NCBI RefSeq assembly: GCF_030817415.1
Contig: NZ_JAUSZI010000002.1
Span: 11,507,501-11,571,500 of the forward strand
DNA length: 64,000 bases
Direction of reading: 5' to 3'
Source of the DNA: Streptomyces umbrinus
GTDB taxonomy: Bacteria; Actinomycetota; Actinomycetes; Streptomycetales; Streptomycetaceae
A program made the translations under genes and the position numbers. The notes below the pieces were generated by a model. The model worked only from the letters and a program-made list of their open reading frames with translations, was not told the origin of the DNA and did not search any database. Each line of letters begins with the position of its first letter. The stretch's first letter is position 1. Below, one piece after another: positions 37,103 to 45,730 of the stretch.

Positions 37103-37567
37103 ATGGAATACGGCAGCATCGAGCGGGAGATCCACATCGAGGCCCCGCCTGAGGTGGTCTACGAGGTCATCAGCAGGCCCGAACACCTGCGGGAGTGGTG
37201 GCCGGACGAGGCAGAGCTCGAGCCGGTGCCCGGCGCCACCGGAGTCATCTCATTTGGCGACAGGACTACGCCGGAGGCGCAGGTCGTACCAGTCACGGTG
37301 GTGGAAGCCGACCCGCCCCGGCGGTTCTCCTTCCGGTGGGTGTACGACGAGGGTGAGGCCGCGACGTCGGCCAACTCACTCCTGGTGACCTTCGTGCTGG
37401 TCCCGTCCGGTGCGGGCACGCTGCTGCGTTTCACCGAGGCGGGGTTCCGGGAGAAGGGCTGGGAGGCGGCCGTGCTCGAGGAGCAGTACCGCGAGCACGT
37501 CACCGGCTGGGACTACTTCCTGCCCCGCCTCGTCACGTACGTCGTTCGGCTGGTGTCGACGCCATGA
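37103..37567 (+). CDS. SRPBCC (AHSA1-type) domain protein
   Basis: A 154-residue START-fold protein: EREIHIEAPPEVVYEVISRP, EHLREWWPDEAELEPVPGAT, then a beta-rich part and a C-terminal helix WDYFLPRLVTYVVRLV. AHSA1-like SRPBCC proteins bind hydrophobic ligands. GGAGGGAGCGGG precedes the ATG. Its stop overlaps the ATG of the arsR gene (ATGA). Confidence 0.85.
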   Translation: MEYGSIEREIHIEAPPEVVYEVISRPEHLREWWPDEAELEPVPGATGVISFGDRTTPEAQVVPVTVVEADPPRRFSFRWVYDEGEAATSANSLLVTFVLVPSGAGTLLRFTEAGFREKGWEAAVLEEQYREHVTGWDYFLPRLVTYVVRLVSTP

Positions 37568-37899
37568 GCGTCACCATCGACGACGAGCTCTGGTCGGCGG
37601 TGGGGGACCCCGTCCGGCGGCGGATGCTCGACCTGCTGCTGACGGGCGGCGGGACGGCGACCACGCTGAGTGAGCAGCTGCCGGTCACGCGGCAGGCGGT
37701 CTCCAAACACCTCGGTGTACTCGGCCGGGTCGGGCTGGTCCATGTCACGCCATCCGGACGCGAGCGCCTCTACGAGGTGGACGAGGCCCAACTCGCCCGC
37801 GCGGTCGCGCAGTTGTCGTCGGTCGGGGCCACCTGGGACGCCCGGCTGCGTCGCATCAAGCAGATCGCCGAAGCAATCCAGCGCAGCCAGGAGGGCTGA
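37564..37899 (+). CDS. ArsR-family regulator
   Basis: A 111-residue winged-helix repressor: LWSAVGDPVRRRMLDLLLTG, GGTATTLSEQLPVTRQAVSK, HLGVLGRVGLVHVTPSGRER, LYEVDEAQLARAVAQL. It has no ELCV(C/G)DL metal box, so it belongs to the SRPBCC-linked ArsR group rather than arsenic sensors. Translationally coupled to the SRPBCC gene before it, and probably binds the two operators upstream of that gene. Confidence 0.87.
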   Translation: MSVTIDDELWSAVGDPVRRRMLDLLLTGGGTATTLSEQLPVTRQAVSKHLGVLGRVGLVHVTPSGRERLYEVDEAQLARAVAQLSSVGATWDARLRRIKQIAEAIQRSQEG

Positions 37900-37987
37900 C
37901 CCCTCATGAAACGGACGTCGCCGCATCCGTGGCGGCGCTGATGAACCCCGCCCGAATGCGGGCGCTACACGGGAATGAGGTATCGAG

Positions 37988-38428
37988 ATGGTGGACATCC
38001 TGCACAGGATCGGAGTCACGTCGTCTCCCGACGCTGTCTACGCAGCCTTGACCACGGTCGATGGGCTGGCGAGCTGGTGGACGCAGGACACGGACGGCGA
38101 CGGCAGTGTCGGGGGAGTGATCCGGTTCCGCTTCGAACCCGGCGGGTTCGACATGAAGGTCCTGGAGGCTCAGCCCGCCGAGCGCGTGCTCTGGGAGGTT
38201 GTCGGCGGTCCCGAGGAGTGGATCGGCACGCAGATCCGCTTCGAGCTCAAGCAGGAGGACGGCTTCACGATCGTGCTGTTCCGGCACGAAGGCTGGAAGG
38301 AGCCGGTGGAGTTCATGTACCACTGCAGCACCAAGTGGGCGACCTTCCTGATGAGCCTGAAGAAGCTCGTCGAAACCGGCGAGGGAGAGCCGGCGCCGCA
38401 CGACGTCAAGATCAGCAACTGGCACTAG
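37988..38428 (+). CDS. SRPBCC (AHSA1-type) domain protein 2
   Basis: A 146-residue START-fold protein: LHRIGVTSSPDAVYAALTTV, DGLASWWTQDTDGDGSVGGV, IRFRFEPGGFDMKVLEAQPA, then a closing helix KWATFLMSLKKLVETGEGEP. It lies 88 bp after arsR with a weak GAATGAGG site and ends at a very long palindrome. Likely the third gene of the same unit. Confidence 0.87.
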   Translation: MVDILHRIGVTSSPDAVYAALTTVDGLASWWTQDTDGDGSVGGVIRFRFEPGGFDMKVLEAQPAERVLWEVVGGPEEWIGTQIRFELKQEDGFTIVLFRHEGWKEPVEFMYHCSTKWATFLMSLKKLVETGEGEPAPHDVKISNWH

Positions 38429-38432
38429 GCAA

Positions 38433-38494
38433 TGCCCGGTCTTGGCGGAGGCGAGCTTCCCGTACGGGAAGCTCGCCTCCGCCAAGACCGGGCA
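38433..38494. terminator. 62-bp perfect palindrome after the SRPBCC gene
   Basis: Arms 38433-38462 and 38465-38494 (30 bp each) are exact complements with TA at the centre; the left arm starts TGCCCGGTCTTGG. It begins 4 bp after the stop codon. It is a terminator candidate but much longer than usual. Confidence 0.7.
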
Positions 38495-38770
38495 CGCGTG
38501 AGGCTCATCGACGGGCGTCCCTGGCGCTGCGGTCGTCACTGCTGAGGTCACTGTCGCCGTCACCGTGGCCGACAGGCCTTGGGCGCCAGAGCACCCGTGT
38601 TACCCGTCCGCTGATCAATGCCTACCGCACCACGAGATGGCCTGAAAGAGATTTCCCAGCTCAAGGCAACCTTTGGCGGGGCCTGTGACCACAAGGAGTC
38701 GGATCCGGCCATTCCGCTCGCTGGATCCACCTTTCCTCTGGTGAACAGCATGCAAGGAGAGCACCCCCCC

Positions 38771-41431
38771 ATGAACAACCTCACGAACGGCGGGCGACGC
38801 GGGCGTCACCGTCGTCGCTGGACCGCGACCGGTCTGCTGCTCGTCGTGCCCGCCATCGTCGTGCCGTATCTCGTGTTCGCGCAGGAGGACTCGCAGGCCG
38901 CGACGGTCGACGGCAACGCCTACTACCGGCTGGTGTCCGTACGCAGCGGCAAGGTGATGGACGTCAACGCCTTCTCCACCGCCGACGGCACCCGCATCCA
39001 GCAGTGGACCGACCAGAGCACCGCCAACCAGCAGTGGAAGCTGAGACCCGCCGGGGACGGCTACTACGAGCTGGTGAACCGAAACAGCGGCAAAGTGCTG
39101 GGCATAGCCGGCGGTTCGACCGCCCAGGCGGCCGCCGCCGAGCAGCAGACCGACAGCTCCTCCACCTCCCAGGAGTGGCGGATCGACGATGTGAGCGCTT
39201 CCGACGCCGTCACCTTCACCTCCCGCAGGAGCGGCCAGGTCCTGGACGTCTCCGGAGGTTCTACGGCCGAGGGCGCGGCAGTCATCCAGTATCCCGGCAA
39301 GGGCAGCACCAACCAGCAGTGGAAGCTGGTGAAAACGGCCGAGCCCCAGGCGACGGGGACGGGCGGGGCGCAGACCACGGCCGCGGCCGGACCGTATGTG
39401 TGGAACAACGCCCAGGTGGTGGGCGGCGGTTACGTCACCGGGCTGGTGTTCAACCTGCGCGCGAAGGGACTGCTGTACGCGCGCACCGACATGGGCGGTG
39501 CCTACCGCTGGGACGTCGCGGCCGAGCAGTGGATCCCGCTGACCGACTGGGCCGGCGAGAAGGACTGGAACTTGCTGGGCATCGACTCGGTGGCCACTGA
39601 CCCCGTCGACCCCGACCGGCTCTACCTCGCGGCGGGCACCTACACCAACAGCTGGGCGGGCAACGGCGCGATCCTGCACTCCACGGACCGTGGCCGCACC
39701 TTCCAGCGCACCGATCTGCCCTTCAAGCTGGGCGCCAACGAAGACGGCCGCGGGGCGGGCGAACGGCTGGCGATCAACCCCTCGGACAACGGCACCCTGC
39801 TGCTGGGCACCCGCAAGAACGGCCTGTGGCGCAGCACCGACCACGGCGCGACATGGAGTCAGGTCTCTTCGTTCCCCGTCAAGGACGGGGCGAGCAGCGG
39901 TGCGGGCATTTCCTTCGTGACGTACGGACCGGCCGGAAGCAAGACGGTCTATGCCGGCGTCGCCGACAAGTCCACTTCCCTGTACCGCTCCACCGACGGC
40001 GGCAGCACCTGGCAGGCCGTCTCCGGGCAGCCCACCGGCCAGATGCCGCAGCACGGCGTGCTCTCCGGTGACGGCTCGCTGTACCTGACGTACACCGACG
40101 TCGTCGGACCCAACGGCGTGACCGCGGGCTCGGTGTGGAAGTACAAGCCGACCGATGGGGCGTGGAAGAACGTCTCGCCGTCCCAGGGCAGTTACGGGTT
40201 CTCCGGTCTGGCCGTCGACCCGCAGAAGCCGTCCACGGTGATGGTCACCACTCTCGACCGCTGGTGGCCCGAGGACGAGATCTACCGCACCACCGACGGC
40301 GGTACGACCTGGAAGGCACTGGCCGACAAGTCGGAGCGGGACGACTCAGGCGCTCCTTACGTCGGTACCGGCACCGGGCACTGGATGACCGCCCTGGCCA
40401 TCGATCCCTTCGACTCCGGGCACGTGCTGTACGGCACAGGCAGCGGCATCTGGCGCAGCAAGGACGCCAACGCCACCGACAGCGGCGGCACCAGCCACTG
40501 GATCGTGGGGGCCCGAGGGCTGGAGGAGACCGCGGTGCAGGACGCGGTCGCTCCGCCCGGCGGTGCCGCCATCATCTCCTCCATGGGTGACCTGGGCGGT
40601 TTCCGCTACAGCTCCTCCAGTTCCCTGACCGAGGTGTCCGCCGGGCGGCTGAAGAACCCGCTGATGATCACCAGCACCGACATCGATTTCGCCCAGTCCA
40701 ACCCGTCGGTGATGGTCCGCGTCGGCCGTGGCGGCGATCAGGACGGCGCCTACTCCACCGACGGCGGCAGCAGTTGGAGCGGCTTCAAAGCAGAGCCGGT
40801 GAGCAGCGCCGACAGCGGCCAGGTCGCGCTCGCGACCAACGGCTCTGCCATCGTCTGGACCGAGGAGGGTCAGGCCCCGTACCGCTCGACCGACAATGGG
40901 GCGAGGTGGTCGAAGGTCAGTGGCCTGGGCAATGGCGCCGTGGTCGTCGCCGACCGTTCCTCGGCCAAGACCTTCTACTCACTGTCCGGGGGCACCCTCT
41001 ACGCCAGCACCGACGGCGGCGCGACCTTCACCGCCCGCGCCGCCAACCTGCCCGCCGGCCGGCTCACGGCCGTCCCCGGTATCGCCGGGGACCTGTGGAT
41101 CGCCGGCGGCGCCAAGGGGCTGCTGCACTCCACCGACGGAGGCCGCACCTTCACCGCGCTCACAACGGTAAGTTCTGCCTCCGCCCTCGGCTTCGGCAAG
41201 GCCGCGCCGGGCGCCTCCTACCAGGCCCTGTACCTGATCGGTACCGTCAAGGACGTCACCGGCGTCTTCCGCTCCACCGACAAGGGTGCCACCTGGCTCC
41301 GCGTCAACGACGACGCCCACCAGTGGGGCAGCATCGGCGGCGGCGGCGTCATCACCGGCGACCCCGACACCTACGGGCGCGTCTATGTCGGCACCAACGG
41401 ACGCGGCCTCCAGTACGGCGACCCGTCCTGA
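38771..41431 (+). CDS. Secreted GH74 xyloglucanase-type enzyme with ricin-B-like lectin domain
   Basis: An 886-residue exported enzyme. Residues 1-45 are a signal peptide (basic RRGRHRRRW, hydrophobic core, SQA-AT). About 48-190 are a ricin-B-like domain with three repeats marked by QQW (STANQQWKL, TSQEWRI, TNQQWKL). From about 207 on is the GH74 double beta-propeller: YARTDMGGAYRWD with catalytic Asp240, repeated sialidase-like STDGG[S/T]TW motifs and IDPFDSG with the second Asp at 545. GH74 enzymes cut xyloglucan backbones. In known Streptomyces GH74 the carbohydrate module is usually CBM2 at the other end, so this order is uncommon. Confidence 0.88.
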   Translation: MNNLTNGGRRGRHRRRWTATGLLLVVPAIVVPYLVFAQEDSQAATVDGNAYYRLVSVRSGKVMDVNAFSTADGTRIQQWTDQSTANQQWKLRPAGDGYYELVNRNSGKVLGIAGGSTAQAAAAEQQTDSSSTSQEWRIDDVSASDAVTFTSRRSGQVLDVSGGSTAEGAAVIQYPGKGSTNQQWKLVKTAEPQATGTGGAQTTAAAGPYVWNNAQVVGGGYVTGLVFNLRAKGLLYARTDMGGAYRWDVAAEQWIPLTDWAGEKDWNLLGIDSVATDPVDPDRLYLAAGTYTNSWAGNGAILHSTDRGRTFQRTDLPFKLGANEDGRGAGERLAINPSDNGTLLLGTRKNGLWRSTDHGATWSQVSSFPVKDGASSGAGISFVTYGPAGSKTVYAGVADKSTSLYRSTDGGSTWQAVSGQPTGQMPQHGVLSGDGSLYLTYTDVVGPNGVTAGSVWKYKPTDGAWKNVSPSQGSYGFSGLAVDPQKPSTVMVTTLDRWWPEDEIYRTTDGGTTWKALADKSERDDSGAPYVGTGTGHWMTALAIDPFDSGHVLYGTGSGIWRSKDANATDSGGTSHWIVGARGLEETAVQDAVAPPGGAAIISSMGDLGGFRYSSSSSLTEVSAGRLKNPLMITSTDIDFAQSNPSVMVRVGRGGDQDGAYSTDGGSSWSGFKAEPVSSADSGQVALATNGSAIVWTEEGQAPYRSTDNGARWSKVSGLGNGAVVVADRSSAKTFYSLSGGTLYASTDGGATFTARAANLPAGRLTAVPGIAGDLWIAGGAKGLLHSTDGGRTFTALTTVSSASALGFGKAAPGASYQALYLIGTVKDVTGVFRSTDKGATWLRVNDDAHQWGSIGGGGVITGDPDTYGRVYVGTNGRGLQYGDPS

Positions 41432-41749
41432 CCCAATGCCCGGGCGGGGCCACAGGCGCAACGGCCTATGGCCCCGCGATGGCTGAGGGATCCCACTTCG
41501 TCCTGCACGAGTCCCTCGCGCCGGGCAGTCCGGACGAGGCGCGAGGCGACCCAGCATCGTCAAGGCCGGAGCTCGGTGGAGCAGCGGAGGTCACGTCTGC
41601 GCGGCTCCGTCGACAGCGGTGGTCATGATGTGGCGGATACGTTCGCGTTGCAATTGATGCGTGCGGTCGTGGTGGTTACGTGGGTGCCACGCCATGCCGA
41701 TTGTCAGGGGCGGCAGGGTTACGCGGGCCTGATTTTGGCGTCGTCGGCG

Positions 41750-42480
41750 TCAGTGTGACCAGTGCGCCCGGCGCACCGTCAACGGCCGGGACCGCCGCGT
41801 CGTCCTCACCCACTCGCCCGCCCTGCACACCGCCCAGCACCGCGGCTTCGACCAGACCCTCGCCAAGGCCAAGGCCAAGGCCAAGGCCAAGGCCGAGGCC
41901 CGGCTCGGCGACCTCGCCGCCACCTTGGCCCGAGGCCGGACCCGCCGGGCCCCGGAGACGGTCCGGGCCGAGGTCTCCGCGATCACCAAGGACCCCTGGG
42001 TCACCCGCGTCACCACCAACGACCTGACCGGCGACACCCCCAAGGACCTCCGCCTGGCTGGCACATCGACGCCAGGGCCCGCCGAGCCCTGGAGAACGAG
42101 ATCTTCGGCAAGCGCGTCCAGGTCACCGACCACGACCACTGGACGATCACCGACATCGTGGCCGACTACCGCCCCCAGTCGGACGCGGAATTCTCCTCGG
42201 CAGCTCAAGGACCCTCACGTCGTCTCCTTCCGGCCCATGCACCACTGGACGGACCACAACATCCGCATCCACGTCTTCACCTGCGTACTCGCCCTGACCG
42301 TCGCCCACTTGATGCGACGCCAGGCAGCCGGCGCGGGTGAGTGCATGTGGGTACGCGAACTCCTCGGACACCTCGCCGGCATCCAGGAAACCGTCTGATC
42401 CACCCCTCCACCGGAGGCCGCCCCAAAGCCCGACGGATGCTTACCGACCTGACCACGACCCAAGCCCGCCTCACCGACAT
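41750..42480 (+). pseudogene. IS1634-family transposase relic with hexanucleotide expansion
   Basis: Pieces in at least two frames: VVLTHSPALHTAQHRGFDQT, TRRAPETVRAEVSAITKDPW, ARRALENEIFGKRVQVTDHD, VADYRPQSDAEFS, QLKDPHVVSFRPMHHWTDHN, VRELLGHLAGIQETV, ARRMLTDLTTTQARLTDIL. This is the C-terminal half of an IS1634 transposase with frameshifts near 42060 and 42200. At about 41865-41900 the hexamer AAGGCC is repeated, coding for (KA)n. Confidence 0.82.
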
Positions 42481-42529
42481 CCTCGACCTGGACCTCTCCG
42501 TCCCACGCACTTGGCCTGGGCCCGCTGCC

Positions 42530-42775
42530 CAACGACATCGCAGTGGCCCCTGGACGCCGACTACGGCTCGGACAAGACACGGCCCCTGCTCGGCCAGCGT
42601 GGTCTGCACGGCCGGGTCGCCCACAAGGGTGAGAAGGCGCCGATCCAGGCGAGCCGACGCTGGCACGTCGAACGAACCCACCCCCGACAGAACGCCTTCC
42701 AGCGCCTCGCCCGCTGCTACGAACACCGCGCACCCGTCATCGACGCGCGACAGCCCCCGGGGCACAAAGCTTGAT
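42530..42775 (+). pseudogene. IS5-family transposase C-terminal relic
   Basis: LDADYGSDKTRPLLGQRGLH, GRVAHKGEKAPIQASRRWHV, ERTHPRQNAFQRLARCYEHR follows the end of IS5 transposases, with the second Asp altered in context (DADYGSDK) and the Glu in VERTH present. Directly after the IS1634 relic. Confidence 0.8.
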
Positions 42776-42928
42776 CCGTGGAGAGGATGCCACTGCGGCA
42801 ACTCCGCGGCCGGCGAACATACGTAGCCGATTGCGTAGTTCTACTGATTTCTTCAGCGTCCGCTTAGGGGAGGTTCTTGATCGAGAGTGAACCGTGCGCG
42901 ACCGGAGAGCCACTGAGCACAGGTCAGG

Positions 42929-43855
42929 ATGATGACGTTGCTGGAGTCTGCAGGAGACCGGGTACGGTGGCTGGTCCGCGCCGTCACCCCAACGGGACGT
43001 AACCGACCGGCTCGGTATGCCGCCGCTCCGGTCACCGCCTTGCTGGCGGCCGTCGCGCTGCTGACGGCCGGCTGCTCGGGCGACGGAGACGGCACCGACG
43101 CATCGGCCGCCACGCCCTCCGTGACCGGCACTGCCACCGCCGCCCCGACCACACCGTCGGCCACGCCCTCCCCGCCCTACCCGACCAACGCCAAGGGCTG
43201 CCACCCCAACGGGGAGTGGACGACGGAGCAGATTATGCGCTGGGTGCGAATAGCAGCCGATGCCCCCGCCGCAGGCGTCGACACCTCCAAGGACCCGGTC
43301 ACGATCGACGAGAGCGTGGCGGGCTACACCGGCCCGCTGTGCGAAACGGTCACCGTTCAGGTGGAGTTCTGGAAGCTCACCTACGGCTCGGGGGGCGCCG
43401 GAGAGAACACGACCAGCGCCACGGAGGCCCCGCCGGACTACTACTTCGACATGGACTCCGTGAAGCGGACCGAGCTGCGCGTCGACGGACGCAAGGAGCA
43501 CCTCGTGAAACCGCCGGAGAGGCTCTACGCCGGCGACCGCAGCGTCTGCGTGGGGGCCCTGGTCGCGGTGTACGTCGGCAGGCCCCTCAAGAGCAAGGAA
43601 CTGCCCGAGCAGATCAGCACCGGGTCCGAGGGCGTCAACATCGGCGGCGGGGACGTGGAATTCAGGACCGAGCGGGTGTCCGAGTACGAGCTGTCGCCTC
43701 CAGCGGCGCCGCACGTCTGCAGCCCCGAGGGCAAGCCCACCGCCGACCCGTACGACGTGCCCGACACCACGGGTGTCCCCGACCCGCTGTACCCGACGCC
43801 GACGTTCAGCTTCGACGTGGACGACGTCCTGCGCGCCCCGAGTGACGGAGATTGA
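42929..43855 (+). CDS. Exported lipoprotein of unknown function
   Basis: A 308-residue protein with a long N-region, a hydrophobic segment (VTALLAAVALLTAGC) ending in a lipobox LTAGC at about Cys48-49, then a Thr/Ser/Pro/Ala linker (TPSVTGTATAAPTTPSATPS) and a folded domain with several Cys (KGCHPNGEW, PLCETVTVQVEF, RSVCVGALVAVYVG, HVCSPEGK), likely disulfide-bonded. Typical of Streptomyces cell-surface proteins. The first in-frame ATG is used; no good ribosome site decides it. Confidence 0.7.
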   Translation: MMTLLESAGDRVRWLVRAVTPTGRNRPARYAAAPVTALLAAVALLTAGCSGDGDGTDASAATPSVTGTATAAPTTPSATPSPPYPTNAKGCHPNGEWTTEQIMRWVRIAADAPAAGVDTSKDPVTIDESVAGYTGPLCETVTVQVEFWKLTYGSGGAGENTTSATEAPPDYYFDMDSVKRTELRVDGRKEHLVKPPERLYAGDRSVCVGALVAVYVGRPLKSKELPEQISTGSEGVNIGGGDVEFRTERVSEYELSPPAAPHVCSPEGKPTADPYDVPDTTGVPDPLYPTPTFSFDVDDVLRAPSDGD

Positions 43856-43967
43856 GCATGTGGGGACCCGCCGACCGACGGGGCCGTGGGTTCACGGAAC
43901 AGCTGGTGGGGGAGGACTGATCGATCATCTTGACGGTCCGACAGGTATCCGATAAAGGGAGTCTGCT

Positions 43968-44441
43968 ATGAGCAAGCGGGAATTGGGTCCGTATCCAGGT
44001 CTGAGCTATGCGCACATGGTGTCCAAGGACATCCACAGCAGCCATGTCGTCCGCCGGTTTGCTCTCTACCCGATCGACATCGAGCGGCCGGAGAAGGGTC
44101 GGCGGGTGGAGGCGCTGGCATGCGGGAGCTGCCAGAAGCCGCTGAAGTTCAAGGTGCTCAGTGTCGCGGCGACCAGGACCCGCCGGTGGGTATGGCTGCT
44201 GCTGGGCTTGGCCGGGGTAGCGGCGGCGCTCGGGTTCGGGGTGGCGATCTTCCAGGTCGGCGGGCAAGTGGTCGAGGAGGGCGCCCCCAACCCGGTGGGC
44301 CCGCTGGCGCTGGGCTTCCTCGTCGGCTGCCTTTCCGGGACCTTCGGCCTGAGCTACTGGCGGTACGAGGACGGGGTGCGCGGGCCCGGCTCGCCGCTGA
44401 TGTCGTTCGGTGGGCACGCTCTCCGGTGGCCGCCCAGCTAG
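43968..44441 (+). CDS. Two-span membrane protein with CxxC
   Basis: A 157-residue protein with a soluble N-terminus containing ALACGSCQKPLKF (CxxC, zinc-ribbon-like), two hydrophobic segments (WVWLLLGLAGVAAALGFGVA and PVGPLALGFLVGCLSGTFGL) and a short tail. A promoter-like and AAAGGGAG stretch lies just before the ATG. Family not recognised. Confidence 0.62.
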   Translation: MSKRELGPYPGLSYAHMVSKDIHSSHVVRRFALYPIDIERPEKGRRVEALACGSCQKPLKFKVLSVAATRTRRWVWLLLGLAGVAAALGFGVAIFQVGGQVVEEGAPNPVGPLALGFLVGCLSGTFGLSYWRYEDGVRGPGSPLMSFGGHALRWPPS

Positions 44442-44807
44442 CGCGACCCCCTGGCGAGATGCCTGATCTGCGAACCGGACACCACCGCAGGACCAAGCGC
44501 TCGTTAAGCTTGGGCCATACAGTTACGAACCCCTCAAAGCCAAGCCGACCTGCAGCGATGCCCTCGAAGATCAACTTATCCAGGAAACTCGGGCCAGGCC
44601 TGCCGGTCCGCCGAGAGGCGGGGCCACCGGGTGCAAGCCCGCGGCGTCGAGTCTGCAGCAGGCCGGACAGGAACCGGAGGGCCTGACTGTCCAGATCGGT
44701 TTCGGTGGGTACACAACCACGCGAAGCTCCGCGCGGACAGGTTGATCTTGGTCGACAGCCCATTCATCAGTGGCTTCGCTTCATCACGCACGCGGGGTGG
44801 CCCGCCC
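44442..44807. other. Intergenic, nothing recognised
   Basis: Frames on both strands are interrupted; no family match. It separates the membrane protein from the broken WD40 gene. Confidence 0.35.
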
Positions 44808-45418
44808 TCATTCCTCCTGAGCCCACTTGGCGTGGCACACGGTCACTGTGCCGTTGCCGTGCCCGGCCGCGAGCAGCGTTCGCCCGCCCGTCCGCACCTG
44901 ACACCGGGCGGTGGTCCACCCCCTCCGGGGGCCGGTGACGATCGTGCGCACCAGCCGGCCGTCGCGCGGGTCCCAGATACGTATCGCGCCGTCCCGGCCC
45001 GCCGAGGCCAGCAGGTCGCGGCCCCGAGACCCGCACCGTGCACAGCCCGTACACCCAGCCGCGGTGACCGGTGAGGGAGGCCACCCGCGCGCCTCGGTTC
45101 TCCAGATCCCAGAGCCGGACGACCCCGTCCCGGCCGCCGGACGCCAGCAGGGGCCTGCCGTCGACGTCGACCTCGCACAGCGTACGGATCCAGGTGCGCG
45201 AGTCCGTGAGGACCGCCGACCGCCGTGTCTTCGCGCGTTGCCGGGTCCGCGAGGCGGATCACCTTGCGGTGCCCGGAGTACGCCACGAGTCTCCGGCCGC
45301 CGACCGTGACCTCGCAGGCCGCCTCGAACGACGGCCGGAACCGGTACCGGCCGTCCGACCGCCGGACCACCCATACGACGATCAGGACGATCCCCGCCAC
45401 TACGCCAGCGATCAACAT
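44808..45418 (-). pseudogene. Membrane-anchored WD40-repeat protein, frameshifted
   Basis: From an ATG at 45418: MLIAGVVAGIVLIVVWVVRR, a membrane anchor, then EVTVGGRRLVAYSGHRKVIR. Later blades lie in other frames: ASLTGHRGWVYGLCTVRVSG, LLASAGRDGAIRIWDPRDGR and LLAAGHGNGTVTVCHAKWAQ before the stop at 44808. At least three frame changes break the gene. The intact form would be a short propeller fragment of three to four blades, itself shorter than a normal WD40 protein. Confidence 0.72.
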
Positions 45419-45518
45419 CCGCCCTCCCCGTGATCCCCGGAGCCTTCCCGATGCGGCAACGGCGGCGGCCCCTACGGGTCTTGATTCATCCCCGGGCGTC
45501 GGCCGGGACGATCGTGTT

Positions 45519-45540
45519 GTTACGTAGATCGGTTACGTAG
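45519..45540. repeat. Direct repeat GTTACGTAG upstream of the LAL regulator
   Basis: Two copies (45519-45527 and 45532-45540) 13 bp apart, about 190 bp before the start of the LuxR-family gene; each contains the palindrome TACGTA. A possible regulator site. Confidence 0.4.
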
Positions 45541-45730
45541 TTTCCGCATCCGTTCGGCCCACCCGTCCCACCCGGACGAGGGTTGCCCGTCCCGCGCTGA
45601 TCGACGCCCACCCGCTCGGGCCGGCGGCTCGCCGTCGACGCGGTGTGAGATCGAGGACACGAAGCCACAGGTTGTCAGTGGCGTACGACAGGATGTGCGG
45701 GGGCACCAACTGTCGCGGGGGCGTGAGGGT

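Noticed and set aside
41860..41910. AAGGCC repeats as a CRISPR or regulatory array
   Set aside because: Units are 6 bp without spacers and lie in a transposase relic; it is simple slippage.
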